From the NCBI GenBank assembly GCA_010093685.1, contig MU006250.1:120639-184638 (forward strand): a stretch of 64,000 nt of DNA, read 5' to 3'. Of this stretch, positions 41,803-53,172 are shown one piece after another (the first letter of the stretch is position 1; each line of letters starts with the position of its first letter). The notes under the pieces were generated by a model, which saw only the letters and a program-made list of their open reading frames with translations, did no database searches and was not told the origin of the DNA. This DNA comes from Ophiobolus disseminans. Its lineage: Eukaryota > Ascomycota > Dothideomycetes > Pleosporales > Phaeosphaeriaceae. The position numbers were made by a program, and so were the translations under genes.

Positions 41803-43339
41803 CTACTCACAATACAAAGCGACCTTACATCCATGCTTGCTCTGGCATGTCAGCTTCAGCTCGCCTTCCCATGCCCTAGAGTCTCGGCTCTCCAACCTCT
41901 CATAGCGCTGTGCAAACCTCATCAGCACATATGCTGCTTCAACAAGGACTTTCTGCTGCCCCATACACGCCCTGTTGCCGCCTCCAAAGCCCATGAACTC
42001 CCATTGGCTGGGATTGATCGACTCCCAGCGCTCGGGTCGGAAGCTCTCAACATCATCGCCGAAAACGGACGGGTCGCGGTGAAGAGCGTACCAGCTCATG
42101 GTAACCACCGTACCTTTTGGAGCAAATACAGGGAGGTCCTGATTGGCTGCACCTCCTTCAGGCAAAGTGACGTCTTGTAGCGCGATGCGTTGCATGATGG
42201 GGAAGACGGGAAAGAGGCGCAGCGTTTCGAACAATATGTTTCTGGTTATCTTAAAATCGAGAAGCGTGTCAAAGTTCAACTCAGAGTTTCGTGGGTCTTG
42301 CGCTGCACCTCGCAACTCTTGCCAGTATTGCGGGTTTCGAGAGAGTAGAAAGCAAGCGTTGCCGATCAACGTGGAGATTGTCTCCTGAGATGCCATCATG
42401 CCTTGCAAAATTTGGTCCCGGATGTAAACACGGTCATTGGTCTGGTGAGCTAGGGTACTAAGCAGGCTTCGAGTCTTCGTTGAGCGACTGCCGCCATCTA
42501 GGACCTGATCGACGTAGTAGTCCAGGTAGCTATGGGCTACTTTGCAGGCATACAAGTACTTCTTCTGTGGAACCAGACACCAAGCTTTCCCGAGCAGCAT
42601 GCGAAACATGGTGTAGTACATCGCGTCGTGAAAGGCTGTTATGAATTCAGTCGGGGTGTGCGGCGCACCATCAGACCCGGCCGTAGGATCGATACCGAGT
42701 AAGAATACAATGGACGTGTTCAGAAACTACTGGGTGAAGGTTGTTAGCCTTTTTACATGTGCCTTCGTGAGCGGGACATACCATCGTGTACAATGGAGGT
42801 TGCAAGTCTGTGGATGTTCCGTCGGCTGGCAAATCTGCTAGCAAATTGTCCACTTGCTGGGACAGAAATGCCAAGTCCAGCAAATTGTCCTTCGCGAACG
42901 TTGGCTTCCACAGCTTTCTCGAATGGTTCCAAAGTTCCCCGTCGGTGGTCAGCATTCCACGACCACAGAAGTAATCCATACCAGGTAGTCGCATAGACTC
43001 AATCCCCCAGTCCTTGCCCGTACTGATAGCTCGAAGATTTGCTGGAGCAATTGTTAGGATGGTCGAGCCGCCCATCAGAGCTCGAGGTTGGAACGTATGC
43101 CCGCGTTTGCGATGGTTGCGGTAAAGGATCGGAATTTCCGTATGCATCGCCATCTGAAAGTCAAATGCGAGGAAGGGCTCCTTGGTCCAGTGCTTGACGA
43201 CAGGCCCATAACCGTTTTTACGTGCTGCGACATTCCGTTGCCGCTGACGGTAATAAAGATGGAGCAGAAGCAGCACGAGGCCGGCTAGAGCTGACGTGAT
43301 TGTGTGTTTGTACATGACCGATCTATACCAACAATGCAA
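41803..43339 (-). CDS. Cytochrome P450, CYP52-like
   Basis: Exons 43339-42782 and 42726-41803 give 493 residues from the outer Met; an inner Met at 43315 directly precedes the membrane helix and is also possible. The 55-nt intron ends CAGTAG, and using the second AG keeps the frame (LYTM / FLNTSIVFLLGIDPTAG). Motifs are MLTTDGELWNHSRKLWKPTF (C-helix region typical of alkane/fatty-acid hydroxylase-type P450s), an ETLR ExxR, FRPERW, and the heme loop GFGGGNRACMG. The I-helix reads GMMASQETISTL in place of the usual AGxDTT. The catalytic role is inferred as fatty-acid or alkane-type hydroxylation. Confidence 0.88.
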
Positions 43340-44464
43340 TATGGCTAGATACTCATGAAGTCTAAGGAATGAAGCATTTGACGGACGAGGAGAGAAATCT
43401 ACTTCGTAGGGTAAGCCCTAGACCTCGAGCACGTCTAGTGCGAATAGCACGCCTAACGCTAATGCTGCCTACGTAGGCGTGTCTTGCTACGGTGCCATGT
43501 TGCGAAGCCTGGGCATGGCCGACAGTCCAGAGGGCTTGAGTAAAGAATGGCGAAGTCTAAGGACGCGGAGGACGCGTTGGCGTTCCAGCGCAGGAGTGAA
43601 GGCGGCTGAAACCGGCTATGACGTCATTGGCGCCAGGACCGAGATCTCCATCAAAAGCGTCCTTCTATCTTCACGAGAACGGAGGCCATCTCAGCTGGAA
43701 CATCAAACCATGTGAACAGTGACGCTTGGAAATATTTCACCGCGCTTCGATTGCCTGGACATTGGGTATCCACCCTCATCGCATCTTTGGCCGAATCTGG
43801 AGGGTGTACATTCTTTTGTGGATTGGAACACTCTTCATAATTCCAGGACATACATTCCGACTGCATCTTCTACGAAAGCTTTCGATCATCAAGCCCTGAT
43901 ATAAACATTGAGGTCAGGCAGTAGAACGCCTCCAGGTCCGATCACGTCATGGCTCAGATTAAAGGGCACTTTCATCTTCGTCCCGTTTACACTTGCGCGC
44001 TTCAACACCGAAACAAATTAACGCGGGCCGGAATTTCTTTCGCAATGTACCAACCCAGTGGATGCTCCAGAACGTCCAGCAGCACAGGATGGAGTTGTGT
44101 ACCTTCCGCTTTCTCGATCTCTCGCACGAACTCTGGCTTAAGATTTAGTCGGGCTGGTCGATTACGACGATCCCTGGCAGATTCAACTTGAAGAGGTGCA
44201 TTCACATGGTATGCTTACGACTTTCGTTCTGGTGCTATGTGGCTAAAACTAAAAACACTCGACGTCAGCATGCATCAGATGGTTTGCTCTTGCCTACTAA
44301 TGCATATGTCGCTAGTCAGATCCGCTCTCCTCACCCGGTTGAGTATCTAGGCGAAGTATCCGCAATCGACTGGGCACTTCAAGCCTCTACACACTAAAAT
44401 CACTGATACCATGGCTACAGTACGACGGCAGAAGTTAGCAAACTCATAACCATACAATCATTAC
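43340..44464. other. Gene-free interval
   Basis: 1.1 kb upstream of the second P450. Short frames on both strands (43479-43904, 43949-44397) show no domain content. No repeat was recognised. Confidence 0.4.
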
Positions 44465-44935
44465 TTAACTACGCTGCCCTCCTGCCGCTGAATTACCCTG
44501 TCCGCTTGCGGAAGCAGTACTCTGTCCTCCATTCGATCTTCCGTTTTGGGTACCGTTTTGGGTACCGTTCTGGGTACCGTTCTGAGTACCGTTCTGAGAA
44601 CCATTTTGCGTCCCATTCTGTGTACCATTCAACGCACCATTCGATGTGCCGCCCTGATTCCCACTTGGAGCAGTACCCTGACCTCCAGTTGATGCGGTGC
44701 CCTGACCTGAGGTGGACGTACTGCTTCCACCTTCGACTGAGGGGCGTCCAATACCTGGGTCTCCGGCGAATCTTTCCCAGCGGTCGTCTTCTACAAGAAC
44801 GTTTCCTATAAGATGAGCCCCACGTCGAACATCATCCACGCTGGGTGAATCATTATAGCAGGCTCTTCGAGATGCCGCGTCTCCTGTCCATCGGTCTCTG
44901 TTAGGCCAGTCTGATTTATCTACGTGTGGCGCCAT
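44465..44935 (-). CDS. Hypothetical protein with NGTQ tandem repeats
   Basis: 156 residues in one exon. Residues 1-75 are a charged globular-looking part (SDWPNRDRWTGDAASRRAC, then GNVLVEDDRWERFAG). After that come Ser/Gly/Gln/Thr-rich sequence and about eight NGTQ-type tetrapeptides, encoded by a 12-bp minisatellite (GGTACCGTTCTG on the plus strand, about 44545-44650). No signal peptide is seen, so the many N-G-T sequons are unlikely to be glycosylated. Family not recognised. Confidence 0.6.
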   Translation of the reverse strand: MAPHVDKSDWPNRDRWTGDAASRRACYNDSPSVDDVRRGAHLIGNVLVEDDRWERFAGDPGIGRPSVEGGSSTSTSGQGTASTGGQGTAPSGNQGGTSNGALNGTQNGTQNGSQNGTQNGTQNGTQNGTQNGRSNGGQSTASASGQGNSAAGGQRS

Positions 44936-45654
44936 AGCGACAGTGGAGGTGTTTTAGGAGATGTAACTCAATCTGATCTAAATATCCCAGTTGGAGGTCT
45001 GCAGTAGCATGCTCAAGTTTTGAAAGGTTTGTGTGATGACCGTGTTATGCTGAAGGATAGAGGTGCTTGGAAGCTTCAAATTACTAATTTTATACCATTC
45101 TCGTGGAGAGTCATATGTGGAGATATATGTCATGTATAGTGTAGTAGTCACCGTACGTAATGGTGTCTGTGCCTAGGTCGCCGAGTTACACGACACAGAC
45201 CGCACAACAACCTCGAGTATAAGCAATCCGTGCTCAATCTCATGAATTGATGCTTGACGCTACCTACTAGCAGGAAATTGCTCGAGTAAGTATATTCACG
45301 CGGTACGATGATCAAGAATGGATATTCAATAGGCGCAGGTGTCATTATCGATTGGGTGATGTCGAGATGAGGACGAACCAAGAGTTATTGCAGTCATTGC
45401 ACGCTCACGGACGCCCACCAACCCCGCGCACACTGACCTCCAACACACGACCGCGCGGTCATTGCAAGCTCAAAGGCGTGCAACATACATGCGACTCATG
45501 AATTAAATACACACATTTTTTTTGGTCAGGAATACAATCAATACGCAACACCTTCACCACAAGCATCACAGCACCAGCCCTTTCAAAGTTCAAAGTCATG
45601 GTGAGTAAACACCACCCAAACACCATTCGAAAACACTTTCAAACCGCCACCTCC
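44936..45654. other. Intergenic
   Basis: No gene is seen. On the plus strand an ATG at 45598 is directly followed by a perfect GTGAGT donor, an odd arrangement that could be chance. Confidence 0.35.
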
Positions 45655-45888
45655 TCACCCCCTCATCCATCTCTCCCTCCTCTCAACCTTCCCCTTCTCC
45701 TCAAGCAGCCGCTCCTCACGCTTCATCGCCTCACAATGCATACGCGGCTTCGTTTCTTCCTGTACTATTTTTACATCCCTTGGATGCGGGTTCTGCTTTG
45801 CTTCTGCAGCGGCTTTGATGCGCTCTTGGGCGGCTTTGAATATGTTGTATGCGGCACGTGCGGGCGGAGTGGGTTGGTAATGTGGCAT
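45655..45888 (-). CDS. Small basic helical protein, 77 aa
   Basis: MPHYQPTPPARAAYNIFKAA opens a charged, helix-prone protein with Ala/Lys/Glu content (AAQERIKAAAEAKQ, then MKREERLLEEKGKVERRER). It has good protein-like composition. No membrane segment is seen. A rightward frame covers the same stretch (45598-45906), but its composition is poor. Family not recognised. Confidence 0.45.
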   Translation of the reverse strand: MPHYQPTPPARAAYNIFKAAQERIKAAAEAKQNPHPRDVKIVQEETKPRMHCEAMKREERLLEEKGKVERRERWMRG

Positions 45889-46421
45889 TGTGGGGAGACT
45901 TGGTGAGGGTAGATGTAGGATGCTGGTTGGAGAAGAAAGGTTCTGAGGGAGGGTGGGGATGTGGGAGAAAGAGAGTGGAGTGAGTGCGATATGTACGACA
46001 GGGTGTGCGCGTACGTGATATGACCACTGTCACTCCGTGACCCATAAGTGCTTGCGGCATCACAGTTAATCTCACAAGTCCTTCTTAGTCGAAATGTCGA
46101 CAACCTGCTCCTAGCAAACATCCCAGGCACTCTACTTTCCCAGCGGTCTGAAACTTAGTCACGCGTCCAATCACACGTCACATACGCGCGCTACAGTTCT
46201 CTCAGCAACATCAACAACACACCTCTCTATCTCCGCACTGACCTATTACTAAGTACCCACAACACTGCTACTCATCACAACGGGCACAAATTCAACCCAT
46301 CATAAACAAATGCTATTGAATACATCTACCTAGGTACCCCATCTACCCACAGCCATTCTCATTCATTCCGCACACTCCCTCCCTCTCCCCTTCCTCCCCC
46401 TCCCCTCCTCCCCTCCTCACC
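45889..46421. other. Intergenic, strongly pyrimidine-biased
   Basis: The right part (46370-46433) is almost pure C/T and leads into the C20 run. No gene is seen. Confidence 0.4.
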
Positions 46422-46859
46422 CTACGCCTTCCTCCCCCCCCCCCCCCCCCCCCATCGCCCGAAGCCAACATGTAGGACCCTCACCACTCTCTCCTCTTCC
46501 ACTTGTTTCTGTACAGCAGCGATAGCTGCGGCTCTATCATACACCCCGTCTCTCTTCTCCACACCTACCCCATTCCCGTTACCACCCCCAACATTATCCC
46601 CTCTACTATTCACTTCTGAACCTGCCCCGTTGCCCTGCTGTACCGCCTCAGTCTCAGTCTTCCCCGCGCCAAGTCTTGACTCAAGAATAGCTTTCGGTGT
46701 CACAACTACCGGTTTCTGTTCTTTCTTCGCGATGAGGCCTAGCTTCTTGAAAGCGGAGAAGCTAGTGCACGAAGTGGATGTGTTACTTGGAGCAGGAGGA
46801 GAAGTTGTGGCAGTAGCAGTGGCGTTTATGTTTGTGTTGGTGTTGTTGTTCGTCGACAT
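46422..46859 (-). CDS. Hypothetical 145-aa protein ending in a homopolymer-encoded Gly tract
   Basis: Starts STNNNTNTNINATATAT, with a central FSAFKKLGLIAKKEQKPVVVTPKAILE-like lysine-rich part (about residues 33-60) that looks conserved, and a Gly/Asn-rich stretch. A helix AAIAAVQKQVEEERVVRV follows. The end, GGGGGGRKA, is encoded by the C20 run at 46434-46453 (plus strand), so the C-terminus depends on run length. An in-frame Met at 46982 lies upstream; 46859 gives the more protein-like start. Family not recognised. Confidence 0.5.
   Translation of the reverse strand: MSTNNNTNTNINATATATTSPPAPSNTSTSCTSFSAFKKLGLIAKKEQKPVVVTPKAILESRLGAGKTETEAVQQGNGAGSEVNSRGDNVGGGNGNGVGVEKRDGVYDRAAAIAAVQKQVEEERVVRVLHVGFGRWGGGGGGRKA
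46434..46453. repeat. C20 homopolymer
   Basis: Twenty consecutive C on the plus strand at the 3' end of a minus-strand reading frame. Confidence 0.95.
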
Positions 46860-47386
46860 ATCTGGTTTGTTGAGATTAGGTGTGAGAGATGCGGTAGATG
46901 TAAAGGGTTGAAGTGGTAATTGTACGGAAGGATTTGCTGAGGTGATCAACTGTGAAGTAATATAACAAAGGGGGAGTTCCAAGAACGTAGTTCGTCGTGG
47001 GACGTTGTGAGTTGCGCTTTGTGTAACGTTGTGGAGGAGTCGGTATGATTAGTCATCGCTGTGTGACACTGCGCGATATATGATGGATTGTATGTAGGAG
47101 TCGCAAACTCATCTAAACGTGAACAACGCAATTCATTTCACGCAAGACAAGACTCAGTCCCAAGTAATACCTGAGTAATATATATTCATTCCAAAATCGT
47201 GAATACCCTACCATACACACCCAAAAAGCCCCAAGACATAAGAGAACAGCTCTTGCTCAACGTCTCGATCATCAACGCCACCTCATGCACCCATCATAAT
47301 TTTCAACTCCCGTCGCCTCAACGCAGTATACACATCACCATCTAGAGCCTCGCTCTCGTATTTAAATCTTGGGGGCCCGAGCGTAG
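46860..47386. other. Intergenic
   Basis: This is the upstream side of the small gene and the 3' flank of formaldehyde dehydrogenase. No feature is seen. Confidence 0.4.
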
Positions 47387-48912
47387 TTACTCGCGCATGT
47401 TGACGACGCAGCGAATGCAGTCGCCGGCCTTCATGTCCGCGAAAGCCTGGTTGACTTTGTCGAGTGGCTGCCTATGTGTGATGAACTCGTCGACCTTGAG
47501 GTCGCCCCTCAGGTAGTCGTCAACGAGGCCGGGAAGCTGTGTACGTCCCTTGACGCCGCCGAACGCGCAGCCCTTCCACACGCGGCCGGTGACAAGCTGG
47601 AATGGACGGGTCGAGATCTCCTGGCCTGCAGCTGCGACACCGATGACGATGCTCTCGCCCCAGCCCTTGTGGCAGGCCTCGAGCGCAGCGCGCATGACGT
47701 TGACGTTGCCCGTGCAGTCGAAGGTGTAGTCGCAGCCGCCGTCGGTCATCTCGATCAACTTTTCCTGGATGGACTGGGAGCCGAGCTTGGTGGGGTTGAC
47801 GAAGTGTGTGGCGCCGAATTTCTTGGACCACTCCTCCTTGGCGTCGTTGACGTCTACGACGATGATCATGGCAGACTTGTTCTTCGCTGCGCCCTGGATT
47901 ACGGACAGACCGACACAGCCGGCGCCGAAGACGGCAACGTTGGATCCAGCCTCAACACCACCCCTTCCGGCGGTGATGACAGCCGCGCCGTAACCGGTGG
48001 TGATACCGCAGCCGAGCAGACATGTGCGATCCATGGGGGCCTTCTCGGTGATGGCAACGACGGAGATGTCTGCTACGACGGTGTATTGCGAGAATGTGGA
48101 CGTGCCCATGAAGTGGAGGAGATCCTTGCCCTTGCACTTGAAGCGCGAGGTGCCGTCGGGCATGACGCCCTTACCCTGGGTTGCGCGGATCTTGCCGCAG
48201 AGGTTGGTCTTGCCGGACTTGCAGAACTTGCACTCCTTGCATTCTGGTGTGCTGGAGATGTTAGTCGTGGGTGGTGAATGCGGAGGTTTAGGCGTACTAG
48301 AGAGCTACGACGTGGTCGCCGGGCTTTACGTTTGTGACACCCTCGCCGACTGACTCGACGATACCAGCACCCTCGTGCCCGAGAACGATGGGGAAAGCAC
48401 CCTCGGGATCCTTTCCAGAGAGTGTGTAGGCATCTGGAGTCATTAGCAGTGATTGCTCAAGGAAGAAGGTTCGAAAACATACCGGTATGGCAAACACCAG
48501 TGTAATAGATCTCAATGCGAACCTCATGTGCCTTTGGCGGCGCAACCTCAACGTCCTCAATGGAGAGATCCTTGCCGGCTTCCCAAGCGACTGCAGCCTA
48601 CATTCAGTCAGCTTCGTTCTCCACATTCCGTCGCTGTCGTCATTCTGCTCGAGCTATATCCCAATTGTACAAGCTCCTTTAATCCCTGTAGCCGCAATGC
48701 TTCCGCAGTGCTGCGGCTCCGCATGCCAAGCGCATTGTGGTATGATCTGGGGGCAGAGCTCGAGAAGAGGCAGATCCACCATGGGATGGAAGGTGAAGTT
48801 TGCACGTACCTTGCAGGTAATAGTCTGTAGTACAGCTATTAGCCATCGTTCTGTTATCACGTTGCTCTAGCTCCAGCGCTCGACGTACCTTTCCAACAGT
48901 ATCCGCGGGCAT
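47387..48912 (-). CDS. SFA1: S-(hydroxymethyl)glutathione dehydrogenase (class III ADH)
   Basis: Oxidises the glutathione adduct of formaldehyde and reduces S-nitrosoglutathione. Five exons were resolved: 48912-48889, a 15-nt microexon 48824-48810, 48597-48483, 48433-48298 and 48251-47387, giving 384 residues. The junctions yield MPADTVGK-TITCK-AAVAWEAGKDLSIEDVE, matching the family's N-terminus. Catalytic zinc ligands are in GVCHTDAYT, GHEGAGIVE and LLGCGITTGYG. The structural zinc loop is CKECKFCKSGKTNLC. The coenzyme loop is VFGAGCVGLSV, with the NAD-selective aspartate in VVDVND. Intron 2 is unusually long at 212 nt. Confidence 0.95.
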
Positions 48913-49540
48913 ATTTGCTGTAAATCAATGGGTATCTCAGAGTTGAAGTGAAGTCGGTAAGTAGAGAGAGCTCGTAGAAGCGGGAAGAGAGTTGATTAAG
49001 AAGCAACAAGTCAAGCCCCGAGTGCGGCTCCGTCAGTATTTATTCGGGGCATGTGGGGTTATCGTCATTGCCCCTCATTCGCGGCCTATGCTCGGTCCTT
49101 TGGCGTTTGCTTCGCGCCTTGCTCGCCTTCTGAGGCTCAAGCTCGCCTTCCGCTCGGGTCAGAGATAATCGCATGCGTCTAGAAGGCCGTAGATGACAAT
49201 TGGCTGTTCTTGGGCGCGTTTGTCGGGGCCTCTTAGCTAGATGTGGGGATGTCGGGCGCGGGACGCGTTCTCTTGGCGGGAAGACGGAATCACTTTCCGC
49301 ATACGGCAGACCTGTGCGAATGCTTAGTTAGATACCAACGACATAGGCGATGGCATAGCGCAGGCTTTGGAGCCCATTCACACGACGTTACACGAGATAA
49401 GTACTGTTGAGGCACGCGACGTGTTGAATTCTTGTCCCATAAATGCTCATGCTACCATGCCCAAATGCAAAATCTCGGCATCGCTTCCGATAGTTCCTAA
49501 TCCAGTCCAACGCCAGCGTATCCACACAATGCAATCGCCT
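48913..49540. promoter_or_regulatory. Formaldehyde dehydrogenase upstream region
   Basis: About 630 bp lies between the dehydrogenase start and the stop of the peroxiredoxin-like gene. No clear core element is seen. Confidence 0.35.
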
Positions 49541-50608
49541 TCAAATGGTCGGCGTAGCGACAACCTTCCTCGGCTCCTCCTCGACCTTCTCAGGCGTGCT
49601 CTGCCTAGTATCGTCCCTCACAGCATCCTTGGCGCCTCGACTTTTGCTCCTCAGTCGTCCCCAACTCAAGCTCCTCCTGTCCTGCTTCGTCTCCTTGATG
49701 CCATGGCTCCACCTCTTCCGCATGGGAGGTCTGGTTCCATCCAGCCCTAATATGTTCCTCAGCTCGGCCACCTCTGTGTGGTCTCTAGTGTTCTTCATCC
49801 TGTGCACCCACGTGCACTCGCCGTTCTCGAACAGGAACTCGCCGCCCACTTGCTTCAAGTCGCCGCCCTTGAGCGCATTTTTGCCCGTCCCGATGCCCTG
49901 GAAGATTGATTGGACCGAGTTGATGAGCATGTGTGTCTGTATGTAGGCGGGCTTTGCGCCTAGCTGGAAGGTTCGCGTCATGCCAAAGTGGTCGTAAATC
50001 TTGCGCGTGGGGTCGGCGTAGACGGGGAACGGGCATTTCGTCGTCTCGACGTACATGGGAATCAGATTCGGCTTACCGCAGCCAATGACGGTTATGAAGG
50101 TGGGTGTGGGCAGTGCGAGGAGCGCCTCGGGCGTGATCGAGGACGAAAGTGTGCGTAGGAACTCTTGGCAGTTCTACGTTGGTTAGTATGCTTCTGCGTG
50201 CCACCGGGATGTACTCACTCCGCAGAAGAAGTGCCGTATGAAGATAATGAGCTGCCGTGGGGCGACGTGTGGCGCATCGTACAGCTCCTTGAATGGGCGG
50301 CTCTGCCCTTGAGCATCCAGCACCAGCAAATCACCCACCCGCTGCAGGTCCTTTTCCGTGGGCGGGTCGTTGTTGACATCCACTGTGCCCTCGAAGTCCT
50401 CCTGCTCCTTCTGCAACACCGGCGTCTGGCTGGTAGGCGAGAATGGCGGTGTCGTAGCATCTCGCGAATCGGTCGAAAGCTTAGACTCAGCTGTGGGGGC
50501 TAACTCTGACAGCGGTGGTGAGGGAGGTCGTGCAACGGAGGATTGCGGCGCAGATGGTGTAGTGGACGGCGGTGCTAAAGCCGTCGGCTTGTTGTCTGAA
50601 GTCTCCAT
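49541..50608 (-). CDS. Peroxiredoxin-like (AhpC/TSA, PRXL2-type) protein
   Basis: Exons 50608-50219 and 50173-49541 are joined over a 45-nt intron (GTGAGT...ACGTAG) and give 340 residues. The thioredoxin-like domain (about residues 95-270) carries IIFIRHFFCGNCQEFLR, a C-G-N-C pair at the usual redox position, followed by LIPMYVETTKCPFPVYADP. This is the pattern of the FAM213/AAED1 branch. Residues 1-90 are Pro/Ser/Thr rich and disordered, and the last 70 residues are basic and disordered (KQDRRSLSWGRLRSKSRG). It probably acts in thiol redox defence; the reductant is unknown. Confidence 0.85.
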
Positions 50609-51343
50609 TTTGGTGGTGAGTGTAGTAAAGATGCAAACAAGGAAGAGAAGCGTAGATATCCTAAGCGCTCAGGTTCACGGAACCAAATAGTGCCGAAGCT
50701 AGACGTCGGTGGTGGTGCGGCGTCGATTATGGAAGGAGGCGGAGCAACGCCGCAGACGCGCTGAGAAGGGATGTGAAGTATCGAATCTGCGCTGTCAGCA
50801 GGGAGCGTCGAATGTCGGCCTGTGTCTTGTTTGTGCAGTGTGATAGTGTGCCCTGTTTGAGTTCGGGAACGGGTGCCCCATTGCGCGACAAGTTTCAAGA
50901 GTGTGTCCTACGCAGGTACACGCACCGACGTCAGCGGCTCAGGAAACCACATGTTAGTTGCCGCTGCAGGGTTAGTCCAGGGGCTGATTGGCGATCATTA
51001 ATTCTCCGCGATGCTCGGTGGACTTTCTTTTTCTGCTCTGCCTCAGCTGTGACGTTTGCATCGCTCGTGTCTTTGGTCATGGCGGCGTGCTTCACTTATG
51101 TCTCATGTGCAGGGTCCAGCATGGTCCTGGCGCTAGCGGATCGATTCGGCGCGTGCACGTTGGGACGCTCAACACCACACCACTGACATCGTGGTGTCTA
51201 GCAATCATGTTTATCTTCGCCTAAAACTCACTTTTCCGCTCCTCATCATAACCCTTGTTCGCTCATTCAGCCGCTTACTCGCACCTCTCATCATCACACC
51301 CAACGCCGTCCCAGCCTAGCCGCACTCTGCTCGAGACGCCGCC
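50609..51343. other. Intergenic
   Basis: Upstream region of the peroxiredoxin-like gene plus 3' flank of the SET gene. Open frames here (50773-51186) have no recognisable domain. Confidence 0.4.
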
Positions 51344-52439
51344 TTAAGCTTTCTTCTGAGATAGCTTCGTCTTCAAGCGACGCAGCACGTCGACGTACTT
51401 GCTGTAATCCGGGAAGTCGGCGCCCTGGCAATCCCTCTTGACCTGAACAGCTTTCGCACCCGCCACCACCGCCATCTCGACATCGCCATGGACTTCGCAG
51501 ACGAGTGCAATGTCAAGGAACCTACACAAGTCAGCTATGTGGCACCCAGTCTCAATGGCTGACTAACACGTTGGCTAAGCGGGCGGTCCAGTCGCCCTCC
51601 TGCTGGTGCAGAGCAGCCATCTCAAGCAGCTTCTTCGCAAAATTCGGGTCCTGCGCACCCTGTAGGAGATATTTGCCTCGCAAGTTCTTGGTCTCCCTCT
51701 CCAGCTCCTCCAACCGAAAGCGCCGCTCTGCGCTCTGGTTCGCAAATGTGGTCTCGTCCTCTTCGTCTCCCGTACAGGCGCGACAGTCGCACACGAAGCC
51801 ATAGTGCCTCAGCTCCCACGACCGAAGCTTCCTCTCGTGGGTCATGTCGCAGTATGACAGCGTGATCTGTTCGTCAGGCTGGATGTCCGTCATGGCGTGG
51901 ATGGTCTCCTTTTGGATCGCCGAGTTCCAAGTGAAGCAGGCATTCGGGTTGCAGCAGTGGTTGAAGCGCGCTGCGTGAGGGAAGACCGCCGCGCCCTTGT
52001 CCTTCTCCATGCAGTTGGTCTGAAAGATGCTGATGAGCGAAGCATCTTTGCCAGTTCTAGCCGTGTGCTGCTCTATGATGCGCGCTTTTTCATGCTCGGG
52101 AACCTGATCGGAAATGCGAGAAGGCCAGAGCTTAGGGTCCTGTCCATGGCCTGAGTGAAGGCTAAAGTACAACTTCTGCTCATGTGCCGACAGCTTGTCG
52201 AAGGCCTGCTGGATGTCGCAATTCATATAGTAAGCGATGGGGACGATGATGAGCGGATCATCGGCGAGTATGCGAGTCCCGCGCTCGATCGGCTTGACTG
52301 CGAAGCAGCCGTAGCCCTTGCCCGGAATCGCGCGGATCTCGTAGTACTCGTTGGCTGCGCAATTGATCAGTATCTACCGTTCGTCTCGCCCAACAGGGTA
52401 CATACGTGGCGCCACGGGTATGGCTTCGGCGGATGCCAT
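51344..52439 (-). CDS. SET domain protein
   Basis: Three exons (52439-52406, 52354-51568, 51521-51344) give 332 residues. Exon 1 codes only MASAEAIPVAP, and splicing gives PNEYYEIRAIPGKGYGCFAV, the start of the SET fold. RFNHCCNPNACFTW is the NHxCxPN signature, DEQITLSYCD the catalytic tyrosine region, and FVCDCRACTG the post-SET zinc cysteines. A helical C-terminal region follows (LEMAALHQQEGDWTARLANV, then a TPR-like end). Members are lysine methyltransferases of the SMYD-like/SET5 type; the substrate, histone or other, is not evident. Confidence 0.85.
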
Positions 52440-53172
52440 GTCGTTGTCAGTCCGGAAAGGTTGTGGAAGAGTCTAGCTGTGGCCGGGTTTTATTGCAGAG
52501 TTTTCACCGTTTGCTGAGGTGGTGAGAGACCGCCGCGTCTACCGTCGATTACGACAAAGGGTGTGAGCTAATCGTAAGTGAGAGCAGGAGCGGCCGCTTC
52601 ACCTTCATGGACCAATCCGTAAAGGTTCCGCTTTCTGGAATGTTTCCAGCATGAAGAATACCTTGGACCGGACCTTACTGACCAAATGTGGCATCACGCA
52701 ACATGCTTCTGCGATCCAGCGAACTTGACGATGCAGCTTTGCTCTCTGAGTCATTCCCTCCCACGCATTCACGCTCCATCAGCCTAGCATATTCAGATAT
52801 TCGACCGCTCCGCCCCTCGCTCATACACGCAATCGCACCCAAGCTGGACTTTTCGGACCGAAAATACTTCGCCCTGTTGATACAGAAGACGCACCGCATC
52901 CTACATGAAGGGATTTGTGTTCCTAGAAGCTACCCGCAGACGGAGACGATCCCTTTGCCATATTCTCCAGCCTCATTCTTCATCACTCATACTCACAAAA
53001 GCTCTCACGCAAGCACGTCAAACTCATATCGAACTTGTATCATTCCCCTATCATACCCTCTCCCTCTCTTCATCCCTCGTCCGCGTCACCATCTCTCCCA
53101 TCCAGCATCCCTCTTCATGTGCATGTCCATCCCCTCCTCTCCTCTCCCTTCCCCTCCCCTCATTCTCTCCTT
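52440..53172. other. Intergenic
   Basis: Contains the SET gene promoter. The right half (52950-53170) is strongly C/T-biased and produces long plus-strand frames that look non-coding. Confidence 0.4.

Noticed and set aside
45598..45906. Plus-strand gene with ATG immediately followed by GTGAGT
   Set aside because: The downstream frame has poor composition, and the opposite strand holds a more protein-like frame; splice evidence is only a single donor.
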